Translations under genes and position numbers: made by a program | In this document: one piece after another, positions 17,358-26,502 of the stretch | Position numbering within the stretch: the first letter of the stretch is position 1 | Layout: each line of letters begins with the position of its first letter | Notes under the pieces: generated by a model | What the model saw: the letters and a program-made list of their open reading frames with translations, nothing else | Databases searched by the model: none | What the model was told of the DNA's origin: nothing | Assembly: GCA_947450865.1 (NCBI GenBank) | Contig: CANFWR010000004.1 | Location: 1 to 45,272 of the forward strand | Origin: Cytophagaceae bacterium | Lineage (GTDB): Bacteria; Bacteroidota; Bacteroidia; Cytophagales; Spirosomataceae | DNA: 45,272 bases | Direction: 5' to 3'

Positions 17358-18596
17358 ATGAATTTAAAAGAAAATGTTTTAGAGGGTCTTCGCTCCATCA
17401 AAGGGAACTTATTGAGAACGGTATTAACGGCGCTCATTATATCCTTGGGAATCACCTCTTTAGTCGGAATTTTGACTGCTATTGATGGTATTCAAAGTTC
17501 AGTAGACAATTCCTTTTCTGGTTTAGGGGCAAACTCATTTGATATTCGTAACCGTCCTGCCATGCAGGTGAGACGTGAAGGTCAAAAGGAAAAACGCTTT
17601 AAAAATATCGATTACCGCCAGGCAACTCACTATAAATACTTGTTTACGGCCAAAGGCAAAGTCTCTTTAAAGACCAATGTGAACAACAACGCTATAGCTA
17701 AATTTGCTTCTAAGAAAACGAATCCCAATACACGCGTCTTAGGAATCGACGAAAACTTTATGGAACTAAAAGGCTATAAAGTGGGATCAGGGCGGAATTT
17801 CTCGCCTAACGAGCAATTGAATGCTATCAACGTATGTATTTTAGGTGTGGACGTTATTGATCAATTATACGAAAAAGAAAATCCGATTGGATCTGAAATT
17901 ATCGTTTCAGGAATTAAATTAAAAGTAATAGGAGCTTTAGATAAAAAAGGAAATATGATGGGTGGGGGAGATGACCGTGTCATTATGGTTCCATTAGAAA
18001 CGGGTCGAAAAATGGCAGTAGGACGCAATCTTACTTTTGATATCACCACATCCTCGTCTAAGATTACTAACCTAGATGATTTTATGGAAGAGGCGCGCGG
18101 TGCTATGCGAAAAGTACGGATGGACCCTATTGGAATGGAAGATTCATTTAGCATTGATCGCTCCGATTCCATCGCTAAAAGCTTTGAAAGCATCACAGGT
18201 TCTTTACGCATTGGTGGCTTTGTGATTGGTTTTATTACTCTTTTAGGTGCAGCTATCGCATTGATGAACATTATGATGGTTTCTGTAAGTGAGCGTACAC
18301 GTGAAATTGGTATACGTAAATCATTGGGGGCGACTCCAGGACGTATTTTACAGCAGTTCTTAATTGAAGCGATTGTCATTTGTTTACTAGGCGGCCTAGG
18401 AGGGATTATGTTAGCTATTCCGATAGGAAACCTAATTGCTCAAGGAATTAGTTCGGGGGCGGCAAGCTTTATTATACCTTGGCTTTGGATGATGACAGGT
18501 ATAATAATATGTATTTTAGTGGGCTTATTTTCAGGAATTTATCCTGCTTTTAAAGCTTCTAAGATGGATCCAGTAGAGGCTCTACGATACGAATAA
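17358..18596 (+). CDS. ABC transporter permease, MacB/FtsX family
   Basis: A 412-residue inner-membrane protein. A first helix (about 17-40, in NLLRTVLTALIISLGITSLVGIL) is followed by a large MacB_PCD periplasmic domain (about 45-275) with VLGIDENFMELKGYKVGSGRNF. Three C-terminal helices make the FtsX domain (about 285-400), with the cytoplasmic coupling loop VSERTREIGIRKSLGATPGRILQQFLIEA. MacB-type permeases export peptides or lipoproteins or act in envelope mechanotransmission with a MacB ATPase. No ATPase is adjacent; the orphan ATPase at 20277 is the closest candidate but lies in a separate unit. The substrate is unknown. Confidence 0.9.
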   Translation: MNLKENVLEGLRSIKGNLLRTVLTALIISLGITSLVGILTAIDGIQSSVDNSFSGLGANSFDIRNRPAMQVRREGQKEKRFKNIDYRQATHYKYLFTAKGKVSLKTNVNNNAIAKFASKKTNPNTRVLGIDENFMELKGYKVGSGRNFSPNEQLNAINVCILGVDVIDQLYEKENPIGSEIIVSGIKLKVIGALDKKGNMMGGGDDRVIMVPLETGRKMAVGRNLTFDITTSSSKITNLDDFMEEARGAMRKVRMDPIGMEDSFSIDRSDSIAKSFESITGSLRIGGFVIGFITLLGAAIALMNIMMVSVSERTREIGIRKSLGATPGRILQQFLIEAIVICLLGGLGGIMLAIPIGNLIAQGISSGAASFIIPWLWMMTGIIICILVGLFSGIYPAFKASKMDPVEALRYE

Positions 18597-18610
18597 AGCA
18601 GAAATTATTT

Positions 18611-18650
18611 TAGGCTCATTTGCGAAAGCAAATGAAAAAGCCTAGTTTTG
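18611..18650 (+). promoter_or_regulatory. Stem-loop overlapping the tRNA-Leu promoter
   Basis: TAGGC+TCATTTGC (18611-18623) pairs with GCAAATGA (18628-18635) and GCCTA (18640-18644) around a GAAA tetraloop, with a 4-A bulge on the 3' side. The same bases contain TTTG (18619-18622) and, 20 nt on, TAGTTTTG (18643-18650), a good TTTG-N20-TAnnTTTG promoter whose start near 18657 lies about 11 nt before tRNA-Leu. As RNA the hairpin could end the upstream permease mRNA, although no T-run follows. Confidence 0.6.
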
Positions 18651-18667
18651 CACAGCAATTTTTAATT

Positions 18668-18751
18668 GCCCAGTTGGCGGAATTGGTAGACGCGCTGGTC
18701 TCAAACACCCGTGGGTGCAAGCCCGTGCCGGTTCGACTCCGGCACTGGGTA
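18668..18751 (+). tRNA. tRNA-Leu (anticodon CAA)
   Basis: An 84-nt class II tRNA. Acceptor GCCCAGT (18668-18674) pairs with ACTGGGT (18744-18750), with a G-T first pair, and the discriminator is A18751. D-arm GGCGGAATTGGTAGACGCG and T-arm CCGGTTCGACTCCGG are canonical. The anticodon loop CTCAAAC gives CAA. The anticodon stem CTGGT/ACCCG contains one T-C mismatch at the second pair. A long variable arm is present (about GTGGGTGCAAGCCCGT). CCA is not encoded. Confidence 0.94.
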
Positions 18752-18752
18752 C

Positions 18753-18788
18753 AAGCCTCTCAAGCAATTGAGAGGCTTTACCATTTTT
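18753..18788 (+). terminator. Intrinsic terminator of tRNA-Leu
   Basis: AAGCCTCTCAA (18753-18763) and TTGAGAGGCTT (18768-18778) form a perfect 11-bp stem with a GCAA tetraloop, followed by TACCATTTTT. It starts one base after the tRNA and ends at the stop codon of the convergent xylulokinase gene, so it may serve both directions. Confidence 0.85.
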
Positions 18789-20262
18789 AAGAGGGTAGAT
18801 TCATTTTCCAAACTCCATAAGCATCTTCATAAGAAATCTTTAAGCTTACTTCTGGTTGTATCGTTTTTAAGACCTTGATATGACTTACGGCCTCATCTTC
18901 ATTGGCATAATAACCTACACCCGCACCAGCGCCTAAGGCTGCACCAAAAGCACCATCTGATTCTAATAATTCAACTGAAGCACCCGAAGCATTAACAATG
19001 GCTTGTGTGAATAAATCACTTAAATACATATTAGCTAAACCGGCCATTAATTTTTTCGGCTTAACGCCTACATTTCCTAACAATTCAATACCATATACCA
19101 TCGAGAAAGCAATACCTTCTTGAGCAGAACGAATAATATCGGCTGATGAATGGCGATTAAAATCCAACTGTTGAAAACTACCACCTAGCGTTTGATTTTG
19201 GAAAATACGCTCTGCTCCATTGCCAAACGGCATACAAACTAAGCCACTCGTTCCAATAGCTGCTTTTGCTCCTAACTCATTCATTTGGGAATAAGATAAA
19301 GAAGGGAAGAAGTTTTGCTTCACCCAACGATTCAAAATACCTGTTCCATTGATGCACATTAATACTCCCACACTCGTTTTTGCAGCTGTATGATTTACGT
19401 GCGCAAACGAATTGACACGGTTCTCTTTGTCAAACTTTAATTCATCGGAAATACCATACACTACACCAGAGGTACCAGCAGTAGTGGCGATATCTCCTGG
19501 ATGCAATACACCTAAAGAATAGGCATTATTGGGTTGATCTCCAGCCTTATAAGTGACTTTTACCTGAGTACTTAAACCTAGTTCGTCAGCTACCTCAGCT
19601 GTAATGTTGCCGTGGTCTGAAAATAGGGGATGAACAGGTGGAAAGATGGATTCAGGGAAGCCATAAAAGGCCATTAAGTCTTTAGCAGGATGAGAGGATT
19701 TAAAGTCCCAAAGAATACCTTCTGAAAGTGCAGAGGCTGTCGTAGTGAAGGTAGATGTAAATCGACCTGCGATAAAATCGCCAGGAAGCATTACCTGAGT
19801 AATTTGATCAAAAATGGCAGGCTGATTTTCCTTCACCCACGCTAATTTAGCGGCGGTAAAATTACCTGGGGAATTTAGGTAATGACTTTGGCAAAATGAT
19901 TCTCCTAAAGCTTTATAGGCTTTTTCTCCGTATGGAGTTGCACGTGAATCGCACCAAATAATGGAAGGGCGCAACACCTGAGCCTTTTTATCAACAACTA
20001 CCAATCCATGCATCTGGTATGAAATACCTATGGCTCCAATATTTTTAGGGTCGTATAAACCCGTTGCATTCGCTTTTAATATGGCTTGTTTAACGCAATA
20101 CCACCAATGTTCAGGATCTTGTTCTGCAAAACCCGGTTGAGGGGAGGAGATCTCATTTTCAACCTCAGGAAAAGAGGATGAATAAATTAATTGTTGGTTT
20201 GCTGCATCAACAATACTAACTTTAATGGAAGAAGTTCCCACATCAATTCCGCACAGAATCAT
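18787..20262 (-). CDS. xylB: Xylulokinase-like FGGY-family carbohydrate kinase
   Basis: Predicted to phosphorylate D-xylulose for entry to the pentose phosphate pathway. It has 491 residues with both FGGY halves. The N-terminal half has GIDVGTSSIKVSIVD, GFAEQDPEHWW, ISYQMHGLVVVD (xylulokinase-like M-H-G) and IIWCDSRA. The C-terminal half has GDQPNNAYSLGVLHPGDIATTAGTSGVVYG and MAGLANMYLSDLFTQAIVNASGASVELLESDGAFGAALGAG. Xylulokinase is the closest match, but FGGY substrate specificity is hard to fix by eye. No xylA or xylose transporter is adjacent. Its start codon lies 14 nt from the divergent ABC ATPase. Confidence 0.85.
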   Translation of the reverse strand: MILCGIDVGTSSIKVSIVDAANQQLIYSSSFPEVENEISSPQPGFAEQDPEHWWYCVKQAILKANATGLYDPKNIGAIGISYQMHGLVVVDKKAQVLRPSIIWCDSRATPYGEKAYKALGESFCQSHYLNSPGNFTAAKLAWVKENQPAIFDQITQVMLPGDFIAGRFTSTFTTTASALSEGILWDFKSSHPAKDLMAFYGFPESIFPPVHPLFSDHGNITAEVADELGLSTQVKVTYKAGDQPNNAYSLGVLHPGDIATTAGTSGVVYGISDELKFDKENRVNSFAHVNHTAAKTSVGVLMCINGTGILNRWVKQNFFPSLSYSQMNELGAKAAIGTSGLVCMPFGNGAERIFQNQTLGGSFQQLDFNRHSSADIIRSAQEGIAFSMVYGIELLGNVGVKPKKLMAGLANMYLSDLFTQAIVNASGASVELLESDGAFGAALGAGAGVGYYANEDEAVSHIKVLKTIQPEVSLKISYEDAYGVWKMNLPS

Positions 20263-20276
20263 TTTAAATAGGTTTA

Positions 20277-21032
20277 ATGTTAAAAATCGGCATAAAGAAA
20301 CACCAAGTTACTAGTCATTTTGCTTTATCCAATATTCAAATAAAGGTAAAATCAGGTGAAATCTACGCATTAATTGGAAAAAGTGGTTCGGGAAAAAGTA
20401 CGATTGCGAACCTTTTAGTGGGTGTAAAATACGATCCTGCTTATTCCATCAAAATTGATTCAAAAGAATTAAATGATGGAATTGATCGATTAATTCCTCA
20501 ATTCAAACAGGCGGGCTATGTTCCTCAAACCCTCCATTTAAAGCCTCATCACAGCGTCTATAATTATGCTCAGGTATTATTTCAATACCTCCCTAATGCA
20601 CAACAGGACGCCGTAATAACGAAGCACCTCAAGCAATTCTATTTGATAAAGCAAAAGGATACAAAAGTAGCTTCTCTATCAGGGGGAGAGAGACAGAAAC
20701 TAGCTCTATTAGAAGCCATCAGTCAACCTATTTCTTATTTGGTTTTGGACGAACCCTTTAGTCAATTAGACACGGAACAAAAATTAGAATTCTCTCAAAT
20801 AATAGCATCTGTCGTTGATGAACGCGCTATCCCCTGCGTCTTAATTAGCCATGATTTGACAGATATACTTCAATTAAGCCATTCAGTAGGGATTATGGAG
20901 AATGGTAAACTTGTTTTTCAAGGTTCTTGGACTAAGTTTAAAGATTCCCCTAACAAAGTAGTTCTACGGCTTAAAAAGGCCATTCTTGACTGGGATAACC
21001 AAATGAAAAGTTTAATTAATAACCTGAGATAG
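20277..21032 (+). CDS. ABC transporter ATP-binding protein (orphan)
   Basis: A 251-residue cytoplasmic ATPase. Walker A GKSGSGKST is at 34-42, a Q-loop around PQTLHLKP, the signature LSGGERQKLALLEAI, Walker B YLVLDEPFSQLD, and the switch His in CVLISHDLTD. It looks like an intact single nucleotide-binding domain. No permease or binding protein is adjacent: upstream is divergent xylB, downstream is convergent tatD, which it overlaps by 17 bp. The transported substrate is unknown. Confidence 0.9.
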   Translation: MLKIGIKKHQVTSHFALSNIQIKVKSGEIYALIGKSGSGKSTIANLLVGVKYDPAYSIKIDSKELNDGIDRLIPQFKQAGYVPQTLHLKPHHSVYNYAQVLFQYLPNAQQDAVITKHLKQFYLIKQKDTKVASLSGGERQKLALLEAISQPISYLVLDEPFSQLDTEQKLEFSQIIASVVDERAIPCVLISHDLTDILQLSHSVGIMENGKLVFQGSWTKFKDSPNKVVLRLKKAILDWDNQMKSLINNLR

Positions 21033-21786
21033 CTTTTAATTGCTGAGCGTTTTGGTTCGTCTGGTCTACTAGTTGATCGAGAGTTATCTCATATAAATCA
21101 GCCAATTTTTGAGCGATAATCGGAATATTCTTAGGGGAATTAGGCTTTCCTCTGAAGGGTACAGGACTTAGATAGGGAGCATCCGTTTCTAATACAATTC
21201 GTGACAAAGGAATATCTTTAATATCCTCAAATAAAGTCGTGTTTTTATAAGTAATCACACCTCCTATTCCTAAATAATACCCTAAATCAGTTAAAACCTT
21301 CGCTACTCGAGCATCGCCTGAAAAACAGTGAATAACTCCTCTCAAATTCTTGAATTCAGGTAATTGAAAGGTTTTAATTAAATCTGCATAAGCTTTTCTA
21401 CAATGAATATCCACCCATAAACCTAAATCAAGCGCCCAATGGCATTGTTGCTTAAAGGCATCCATTTGTTGTTCTGCGAAGGTGGTATCCCAATAATAAT
21501 CTAGACCTATTTCACCTATGGCAAGCACTTTCGTTTGGTCTAACTCATTTTTAAGTGTGACTAATTCATCTAGGTAATTTTCTTTCACATACGTTGGATG
21601 CAAACCAATCATGGGAAGAACAAAATCAGGGTAATTCTCCCATAATTTCTTTAGATCTATCCAAGACTCTGAATCACAATTAGGTAACCAAACCTCTTTT
21701 ACTCCAGCCTCCTGAATTTCCTTTAAGTAAAAAGGCATATCTTCTTGAAAATGAACATCATACAAGTGTGCGTGGGTATCGATCAT
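21016..21786 (-). CDS. TatD-family metal-dependent hydrolase / DNase
   Basis: A TIM-barrel metal-dependent hydrolase of 256 residues. It begins MIDTHAHLYD with the metal ligands H5 and H7, and shows LPMIGLHPTYVKE, AIGEIGLDYYWD (metal-ligand Glu), VDIHCRKAYADLI, GVIHCFSGDA and VLETDAPYLSPVPFRGKPNSP. Family members have 3'-5' exonuclease/DNase activity and roles in DNA repair or quality control. Its ATG overlaps the stop of the upstream deacetylase gene by 4 nt (ATGA), so the two form an operon. Confidence 0.93.
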   Translation of the reverse strand: MIDTHAHLYDVHFQEDMPFYLKEIQEAGVKEVWLPNCDSESWIDLKKLWENYPDFVLPMIGLHPTYVKENYLDELVTLKNELDQTKVLAIGEIGLDYYWDTTFAEQQMDAFKQQCHWALDLGLWVDIHCRKAYADLIKTFQLPEFKNLRGVIHCFSGDARVAKVLTDLGYYLGIGGVITYKNTTLFEDIKDIPLSRIVLETDAPYLSPVPFRGKPNSPKNIPIIAQKLADLYEITLDQLVDQTNQNAQQLKAISGY

Positions 21787-22394
21787 AGGGCGGATAAAAC
21801 GAAATTTTGTTCTTTACAATAGCTTAGAATTGCAGGTAAAATCACCTGTAAGTGCGGAGATGCTTTGACACTGTCGTGCATCACGACAATAGCACCTGGT
21901 TTTAGTAAGGGCAAAACGGATGAAATAATTTCTGAAGAGGATAAAGAGGCATTATAATCCCCTGTTAATACGGACCATAAAATAACATTATCAATTTCAC
22001 GGTACATCTTACGCGTAATCCGACCATAGGGAGGACGAAAACCAATAGATTTGATTTTTTGCTGCGCAAATACCTCCTCACATTTAATCATATCTACTTG
22101 ATAAGCGGCAAAATCCATTTTCCAGGCATTACTATGATTCATCGTATGGTTTCCTATGCTGTGACCTGCTGCCTGAATACGCTGAATAATCCCTGGATTT
22201 TCTACTACATTCTTGCCAATGCAAAAAAATGTAGCCTTTGCTTCAAATTCCGCTAAGCATTCTAGGACAAAATCCGTAATTTCAGGAGTTGGTCCATCAT
22301 CGAAGGTTAAATAAATCTGACGATCAGCTGCTTTTGACCACACAAATCGGGGAAAAAGGGCAGGAATGAACGACGGAATTTGATGAATAAACAT
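21783..22394 (-). CDS. Polysaccharide deacetylase (NodB homology, CE4)
   Basis: It has 203 residues, essentially a bare NodB domain. The catalytic and metal motifs are visible: IYLTFDDGPTPEIT with D32-D33, AGHSIGNHTMNHSN with the metal-binding His pair, IGFRPPYGRITR, and VVMHDSVKA near the C-terminus. CE4 enzymes remove N- or O-acetyl groups from peptidoglycan or other glycans. No clear signal peptide is present, although the N-terminus is hydrophobic (FIHQIPSFIPALFPRFVW), so the location is uncertain. Its start lies only 11 nt from the divergent ruvC start. Confidence 0.9.
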   Translation of the reverse strand: MFIHQIPSFIPALFPRFVWSKAADRQIYLTFDDGPTPEITDFVLECLAEFEAKATFFCIGKNVVENPGIIQRIQAAGHSIGNHTMNHSNAWKMDFAAYQVDMIKCEEVFAQQKIKSIGFRPPYGRITRKMYREIDNVILWSVLTGDYNASLSSSEIISSVLPLLKPGAIVVMHDSVKASPHLQVILPAILSYCKEQNFVLSAL

Positions 22395-22405
22395 ATGAAG
22401 CTTTA

Positions 22406-22981
22406 ATGACGCAAATTAGCACTTCCTCTTCAGAAAAAATAATCTTAGGTATCGACCCAGGAACGCGTTTCCTCGGTTATGGCTTATTGCGCATTACGAA
22501 TGACAAGGTGACGGTGTTACAATATGGCGTGTTAAACTTGACTAAATACACCACACAGGGAGCTAAATTCTTAAAGATTCACGAACGCGTTTTAGGGATT
22601 ATAGAAGAGTTTTTACCAGATGAGATCGCAATAGAATCTCCTTTCTTTGGTAAGAACATTCAGTCGATGTTGAAATTAGGCAGAGTGCAAGGAATGGTGA
22701 TGTCTTTAGCCTTTTCTAAATCGATTCCGATTGCAGAATACGAGCCTAAAAAGATCAAACAATCCGTAACAGGAAATGGAAATGCGTCGAAAGAACAAGT
22801 CGCTAAAATGGTGGAGATTATTGGAAATATTAAGTTAGATGCCAAAATGCACGATGCAACCGACGCCCTCGGAATCGCCATTTGCCATCATTTCCACAAT
22901 AAAAACATCAGTTCCACGCTTAAAGGAACGAAGAAAGGCTGGGGTGCATTTGTTACGGAGAATCCTGAGCGAATTAAATAA
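22406..22981 (+). CDS. ruvC: Holliday junction resolvase RuvC
   Basis: A crossover-junction endonuclease that resolves Holliday junctions with RuvAB. It has 191 residues with the four acidic catalytic positions recognisable: D17 ([13 protein letters not shown]), E77 (IAIESPFFG), and D150 and D153 ([13 protein letters not shown]). The N-terminus carries about eight extra residues before the core strand compared with E. coli RuvC. The 3' end overlaps the convergent thioredoxin-domain gene by 8 bp. ruvA and ruvB are not in the window. Confidence 0.95.
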   Translation: MTQISTSSSEKIILGIDPGTRFLGYGLLRITNDKVTVLQYGVLNLTKYTTQGAKFLKIHERVLGIIEEFLPDEIAIESPFFGKNIQSMLKLGRVQGMVMSLAFSKSIPIAEYEPKKIKQSVTGNGNASKEQVAKMVEIIGNIKLDAKMHDATDALGIAICHHFHNKNISSTLKGTKKGWGAFVTENPERIK

Positions 22982-24893
22982 GCTCAGCTAATTGCTTATC
23001 TACTTCTTGCAAAGTCGAAACAGGAGCGAAGCAATAATCACCCACACATAATAAATAGCCCTCTATTTCATCCGAAGGAATACAAACAAGTTGATCCTTA
23101 TCGATACACCAATCAAAACCATCCAAACCTTCGCCATTCCCTGCATATTTTAGCATAGCTTTCGGATGTTCTATCCATTCCGAATAAATTCGCAACCAAT
23201 TCGCAAAATAAGCGGGATGCGCAATGGCTCTCTCGAGGATTTGAGACAACATGGCACGTCCGTTAAGGGTATATTCTGCCTTATTCTTCAGAATACCCAT
23301 CCACAAAAAAGCTTCACAAAGCATCGAATTAGACGAAGGCATCACCGAATCCATCACTTCGACTTTTTCAGCGATTAGATAGTCTGCCTTTTTCGACCGG
23401 TATTGATATAGCGCTAATTCTGGATGCGTAAAATCATCACCTATCAACAGCAAAAGGTTCTCTGCTTTTTCTTTATAAACTAAATCAGAAGTCAACAAGT
23501 ACAAGCTAATATAAGCCAAAACCACAGCCGCAACGTCATCCAAAAAAGCACCAATGGGCACGCGAGAATACTGAGCCTGATGCAACCATTGATTATCCTT
23601 GTTCAGATGCGTTTCAATAGCTTGCATTAAATCTAGAGCGCTTTGCAAATCCTCTTTTCGGCCAAAAACTTGATAGACTTCAACAAATGCCGCCACTAAT
23701 TGTGCGTTCCATACCAAGACTTCCTTTGTATCTGTCCAGGGTCTTATTCTAGTTAGGCGTGCAGCACGTAAAACCTCCATCTCTTTTTCAAAATGTGCAT
23801 TTAAGACGGGGGATGATTTGAATAATATATTTCGTCCATCCTCCCAATTCCCATTCTTTGAGATGGAATAAGTCTTCAAAAACTCCTCATTTTCTAAAAC
23901 AGCAAGCTCTGTAAAAGACCACGTATAAAACAATCCTTCTTCACCCTCAGAATCTGCATCTAAGGAGGAATAATACAAACCTCGCGGCGAAAGTAACTCT
24001 CGCTTTAAAAAAGATATGGTATCAAAAATTACCTCTTGATAGAGTGGATTTCGCTCACGCTTATAAGCCTTCGTGTAGGCAGACAATAATTGCGCATTAT
24101 CATAGAGCATTTTTTCAAAATGAGGACAGAACCATTCTGAATCCACCGAATACCTCGAAAATCCTCCTCCCACAGCATCGTAAATTCCACCTTGGGCCAT
24201 TTTTTCTAACCACGTTTTTTGAAGGATAGGCAAACCTAAATCAACAGAGAGAGAAAAAGGAACTGAATACAAAAATTGAATTAAAGAGGGCAGAGGGAAT
24301 TTAGGCGCCTTATTAATACCCCCAAAAACAGGGTCTAACGCTGATTTAATTTTAGTCAAAGCCGCAGGAATAACTGCGGCTGTTTCTGTTAAATTTGAAT
24401 GAGTAAAGAAAGAGGCATTTTCAGATAGACTTTCAGCAAAACCATCCGCCGATTTAGCTAAGTCTTCCCGATTATTCACAAAAGCATTGTGAATCGAATA
24501 TAACAACTGAATCCAGTTGGCTTTTTTGAAATAGGTACCTCCGTAAAAGGGTTTTTGGTCAGGTAATAAGAAAACATTTAAGGGCCATCCACCATTCAAA
24601 CCCATCTGATGTAGTGCCTCCATATAGACCATATCCACATCAGGACGCTCTTCTCTGTCTACTTTAATGTTCACAAAGTATTCATTCATGATGGTCGCCA
24701 CTTCCTCATTCTCAAATGATTCATGCTCCATCACATGACACCAATGGCAGGCGGCATACCCAATACTCACTAAAATGGGCTTGTCCTCCTTCTTCGCACG
24801 CTCTAACGCCTCAGGTCCCCACGGTTCCCAATGAACCGGATTGTTTTTATGTTGCAATAAATAGGGAGAAACCTCTGCACCGAGCTTATTCAT
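22974..24893 (-). CDS. YyaL/SPATA20-family thioredoxin-domain protein (DUF255)
   Basis: It has 639 residues. The N-terminal thioredoxin-like domain (about 1-165) begins [29 protein letters not shown] and holds the C49-H50-W51-C52 motif ([18 protein letters not shown]), then [12 protein letters not shown] and [22 protein letters not shown]. The rest is a six-hairpin-glycosidase-like alpha/alpha barrel ([46 protein letters not shown]). The family is widespread but its biochemical function is not established. It is cytoplasmic (no signal peptide). It is transcribed divergently from the flavoprotein gene. Confidence 0.93.
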   Translation of the reverse strand: MNKLGAEVSPYLLQHKNNPVHWEPWGPEALERAKKEDKPILVSIGYAACHWCHVMEHESFENEEVATIMNEYFVNIKVDREERPDVDMVYMEALHQMGLNGGWPLNVFLLPDQKPFYGGTYFKKANWIQLLYSIHNAFVNNREDLAKSADGFAESLSENASFFTHSNLTETAAVIPAALTKIKSALDPVFGGINKAPKFPLPSLIQFLYSVPFSLSVDLGLPILQKTWLEKMAQGGIYDAVGGGFSRYSVDSEWFCPHFEKMLYDNAQLLSAYTKAYKRERNPLYQEVIFDTISFLKRELLSPRGLYYSSLDADSEGEEGLFYTWSFTELAVLENEEFLKTYSISKNGNWEDGRNILFKSSPVLNAHFEKEMEVLRAARLTRIRPWTDTKEVLVWNAQLVAAFVEVYQVFGRKEDLQSALDLMQAIETHLNKDNQWLHQAQYSRVPIGAFLDDVAAVVLAYISLYLLTSDLVYKEKAENLLLLIGDDFTHPELALYQYRSKKADYLIAEKVEVMDSVMPSSNSMLCEAFLWMGILKNKAEYTLNGRAMLSQILERAIAHPAYFANWLRIYSEWIEHPKAMLKYAGNGEGLDGFDWCIDKDQLVCIPSDEIEGYLLCVGDYCFAPVSTLQEVDKQLAELI

Positions 24894-24916
24894 CTGAAAT
24901 AGTCAAAATTGATTCG

Positions 24917-24924
24917 TAAATTTG
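24917..24924 (+). promoter_or_regulatory. -7 promoter box for the COG2509 flavoprotein gene
   Basis: TAAATTTG is an exact TAnnTTTG match; TCTG at 24893-24896 sits 20 nt upstream as a weak -33 element. Its position rules out the TTG at 24909 as the start codon and supports ATG 24939, leaving a leader of roughly 8 nt. Confidence 0.55.
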
Positions 24925-24938
24925 CACAAAATACTCGT

Positions 24939-26501
24939 ATGATTGACCAAAAAGACTTCGTTCTTAGACCAGATATTGCCCATTCTCCCGAAAAATTAGC
25001 TCAATTTTTAGCTGCAGAAATGGGAGAGGCCTATCTAGCGGCTTGTACCTATCGAATCGAAAAAAGGTCAATCGATGCTAGAAGTAGGCAAATCAAGGTT
25101 AATCTTCGCATTGGTTTTTATGAAAAAGGGCACGATTTCAGCCTTTCTGCTCAATTACCTACTTTGTCAAAAGGCGCTAAAAAAGTCATTATTATTGGAT
25201 CAGGTCCAGCCGGATTATTTGCTGCTATTGATTTTGTCAAGAAAGGAATCAAACCCATTGTTCTAGAACGCGGTAAAGATGTACGCGAGCGCCGAAGGGA
25301 TTTAGCCGCCATCAACCGCTTTAATTTAGTGGATCCAGATTCCAATTACTGTTTTGGAGAAGGAGGCGCCGGCACTTATTCTGACGGTAAATTATATACC
25401 AGAAGTACGAAACGTGGCGATATCAAAGGCGTTCTAGAGACGTTTGTAGCTCATGGTGCACACAGTGACATCTTATTTGAGGCTCACCCACACATAGGAA
25501 CAAATAAGTTACCGGGTATTATCGCATCCATGCGGGATGCAGTCATTGCAGCAGGAGGAGAAGTGCATTTTCACCACCGAGTAGTAGATTTTTTGATCGA
25601 GAATAAATCCATAAAAGGAGTAGTATGCTCGAATGGCGCAGAATTTCAAGCCGATCGACTTTTATTAGCCACAGGCCACTCGGCACGAGATATATTCCAA
25701 TTATTACAAAATAAGGGTGTAGCTATCGAAGCCAAACCCTTTGCAATAGGCGTTCGAATTGAACACCAACAATCCTTTATTGATCAAGCGCAATATAAGG
25801 TAAAACAGCGGCCAGAATACTTGCCGCCCGCTAGTTTTAGCCTAGTGACACAAAGTAATTTTCAAGGAGTTCAAAGAGGTGTATTCTCGTTCTGCATGTG
25901 CCCTGGTGGATTTATTGTACCCTCAGCTACTTCACCTAATCAAGTGGTGGTGAATGGAATGTCACCCTCTAGACGTGATTCCAAATACGCGAATTCTGGA
26001 ATTGTGGTCAGTATCGTAGAAGAAGATTTAGCTAGATACAAGGAATTTGGCGCTTTGGCAGGGATGCAACTGCAAGAAGAATTAGAGCAGAAGACAGGAA
26101 GTTTAGTAGGAGGGTCCCAAAAAGCGGTGTCCCAATATACCCTCGATTTCATCCAAGGAAAAGCGAGTAAGAGCTCTCATCCGACTAGCTATGTGCCGGG
26201 TTTAGAACCAGGTGAAATGCGGGAATTTTTACCGGATTATATTTCAGAACCTTTGGCACAAGGATTCCAAGATTTCAATAAGAAAATACCTGGTTTTTCT
26301 TCCAATTTAGGCCAAATCATCGGTTTAGAAAGTAGAACATCGTCCCCAGTCAAAATACCACGAGATAAAGAAACATTAGAACATCCTGAAATAAAAGGCC
26401 TCTATCCTTGTGGAGAAGGTGGAGGATACGCAGGAGGAATTATGTCTGCGGCTTTGGACGGAATACGATGTGCAGAAGCTATCGCAAATACGCTATTGTA
26501 A
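24939..26501 (+). CDS. FAD-dependent dehydrogenase of the COG2509 family
   Basis: A 520-residue cytoplasmic flavoprotein. An N-terminal region of about 85 residues (VLRPDIAHSPEKLAQFLAAEMG, RRSIDARSRQIKVNLR-like) precedes the FAD fold (KVIIIGSGPAGLFAAIDFVKKG, then VLERGKDVRERRRD). FGEGGAGTYSDGKLYTR, the ATGHSARD motif and the C-terminal GLYPCGEGGGYAGGIMSAALDGI are hallmarks of this uncharacterised family, which is related to HI0933-type oxidoreductases. I chose ATG 24939 because a promoter box lies between it and the upstream TTG. A Nudix gene follows after 1 nt. The substrate is unknown. Confidence 0.9.
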   Translation: MIDQKDFVLRPDIAHSPEKLAQFLAAEMGEAYLAACTYRIEKRSIDARSRQIKVNLRIGFYEKGHDFSLSAQLPTLSKGAKKVIIIGSGPAGLFAAIDFVKKGIKPIVLERGKDVRERRRDLAAINRFNLVDPDSNYCFGEGGAGTYSDGKLYTRSTKRGDIKGVLETFVAHGAHSDILFEAHPHIGTNKLPGIIASMRDAVIAAGGEVHFHHRVVDFLIENKSIKGVVCSNGAEFQADRLLLATGHSARDIFQLLQNKGVAIEAKPFAIGVRIEHQQSFIDQAQYKVKQRPEYLPPASFSLVTQSNFQGVQRGVFSFCMCPGGFIVPSATSPNQVVVNGMSPSRRDSKYANSGIVVSIVEEDLARYKEFGALAGMQLQEELEQKTGSLVGGSQKAVSQYTLDFIQGKASKSSHPTSYVPGLEPGEMREFLPDYISEPLAQGFQDFNKKIPGFSSNLGQIIGLESRTSSPVKIPRDKETLEHPEIKGLYPCGEGGGYAGGIMSAALDGIRCAEAIANTLL

Positions 26502-26502
26502 A

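Noticed and set aside
17861-18379. A 172-codon minus-strand ORF inside the permease gene.
   Set aside because: It is a shadow of a well-conserved MacB/FtsX gene, has no recognisable domain, and has no promoter or coupling to a neighbour.
24909-24938. A 10-codon N-terminal extension of the COG2509 flavoprotein starting at TTG.
   Set aside because: The exact -7 promoter box TAAATTTG lies inside it, so transcription should start after the TTG; ATG 24939 is preferred.
26410-26502. An upstream in-frame start for the Nudix hydrolase.
   Set aside because: It lies within the conserved C-terminus of the flavoprotein gene, and ATG 26503 follows that stop by one base.
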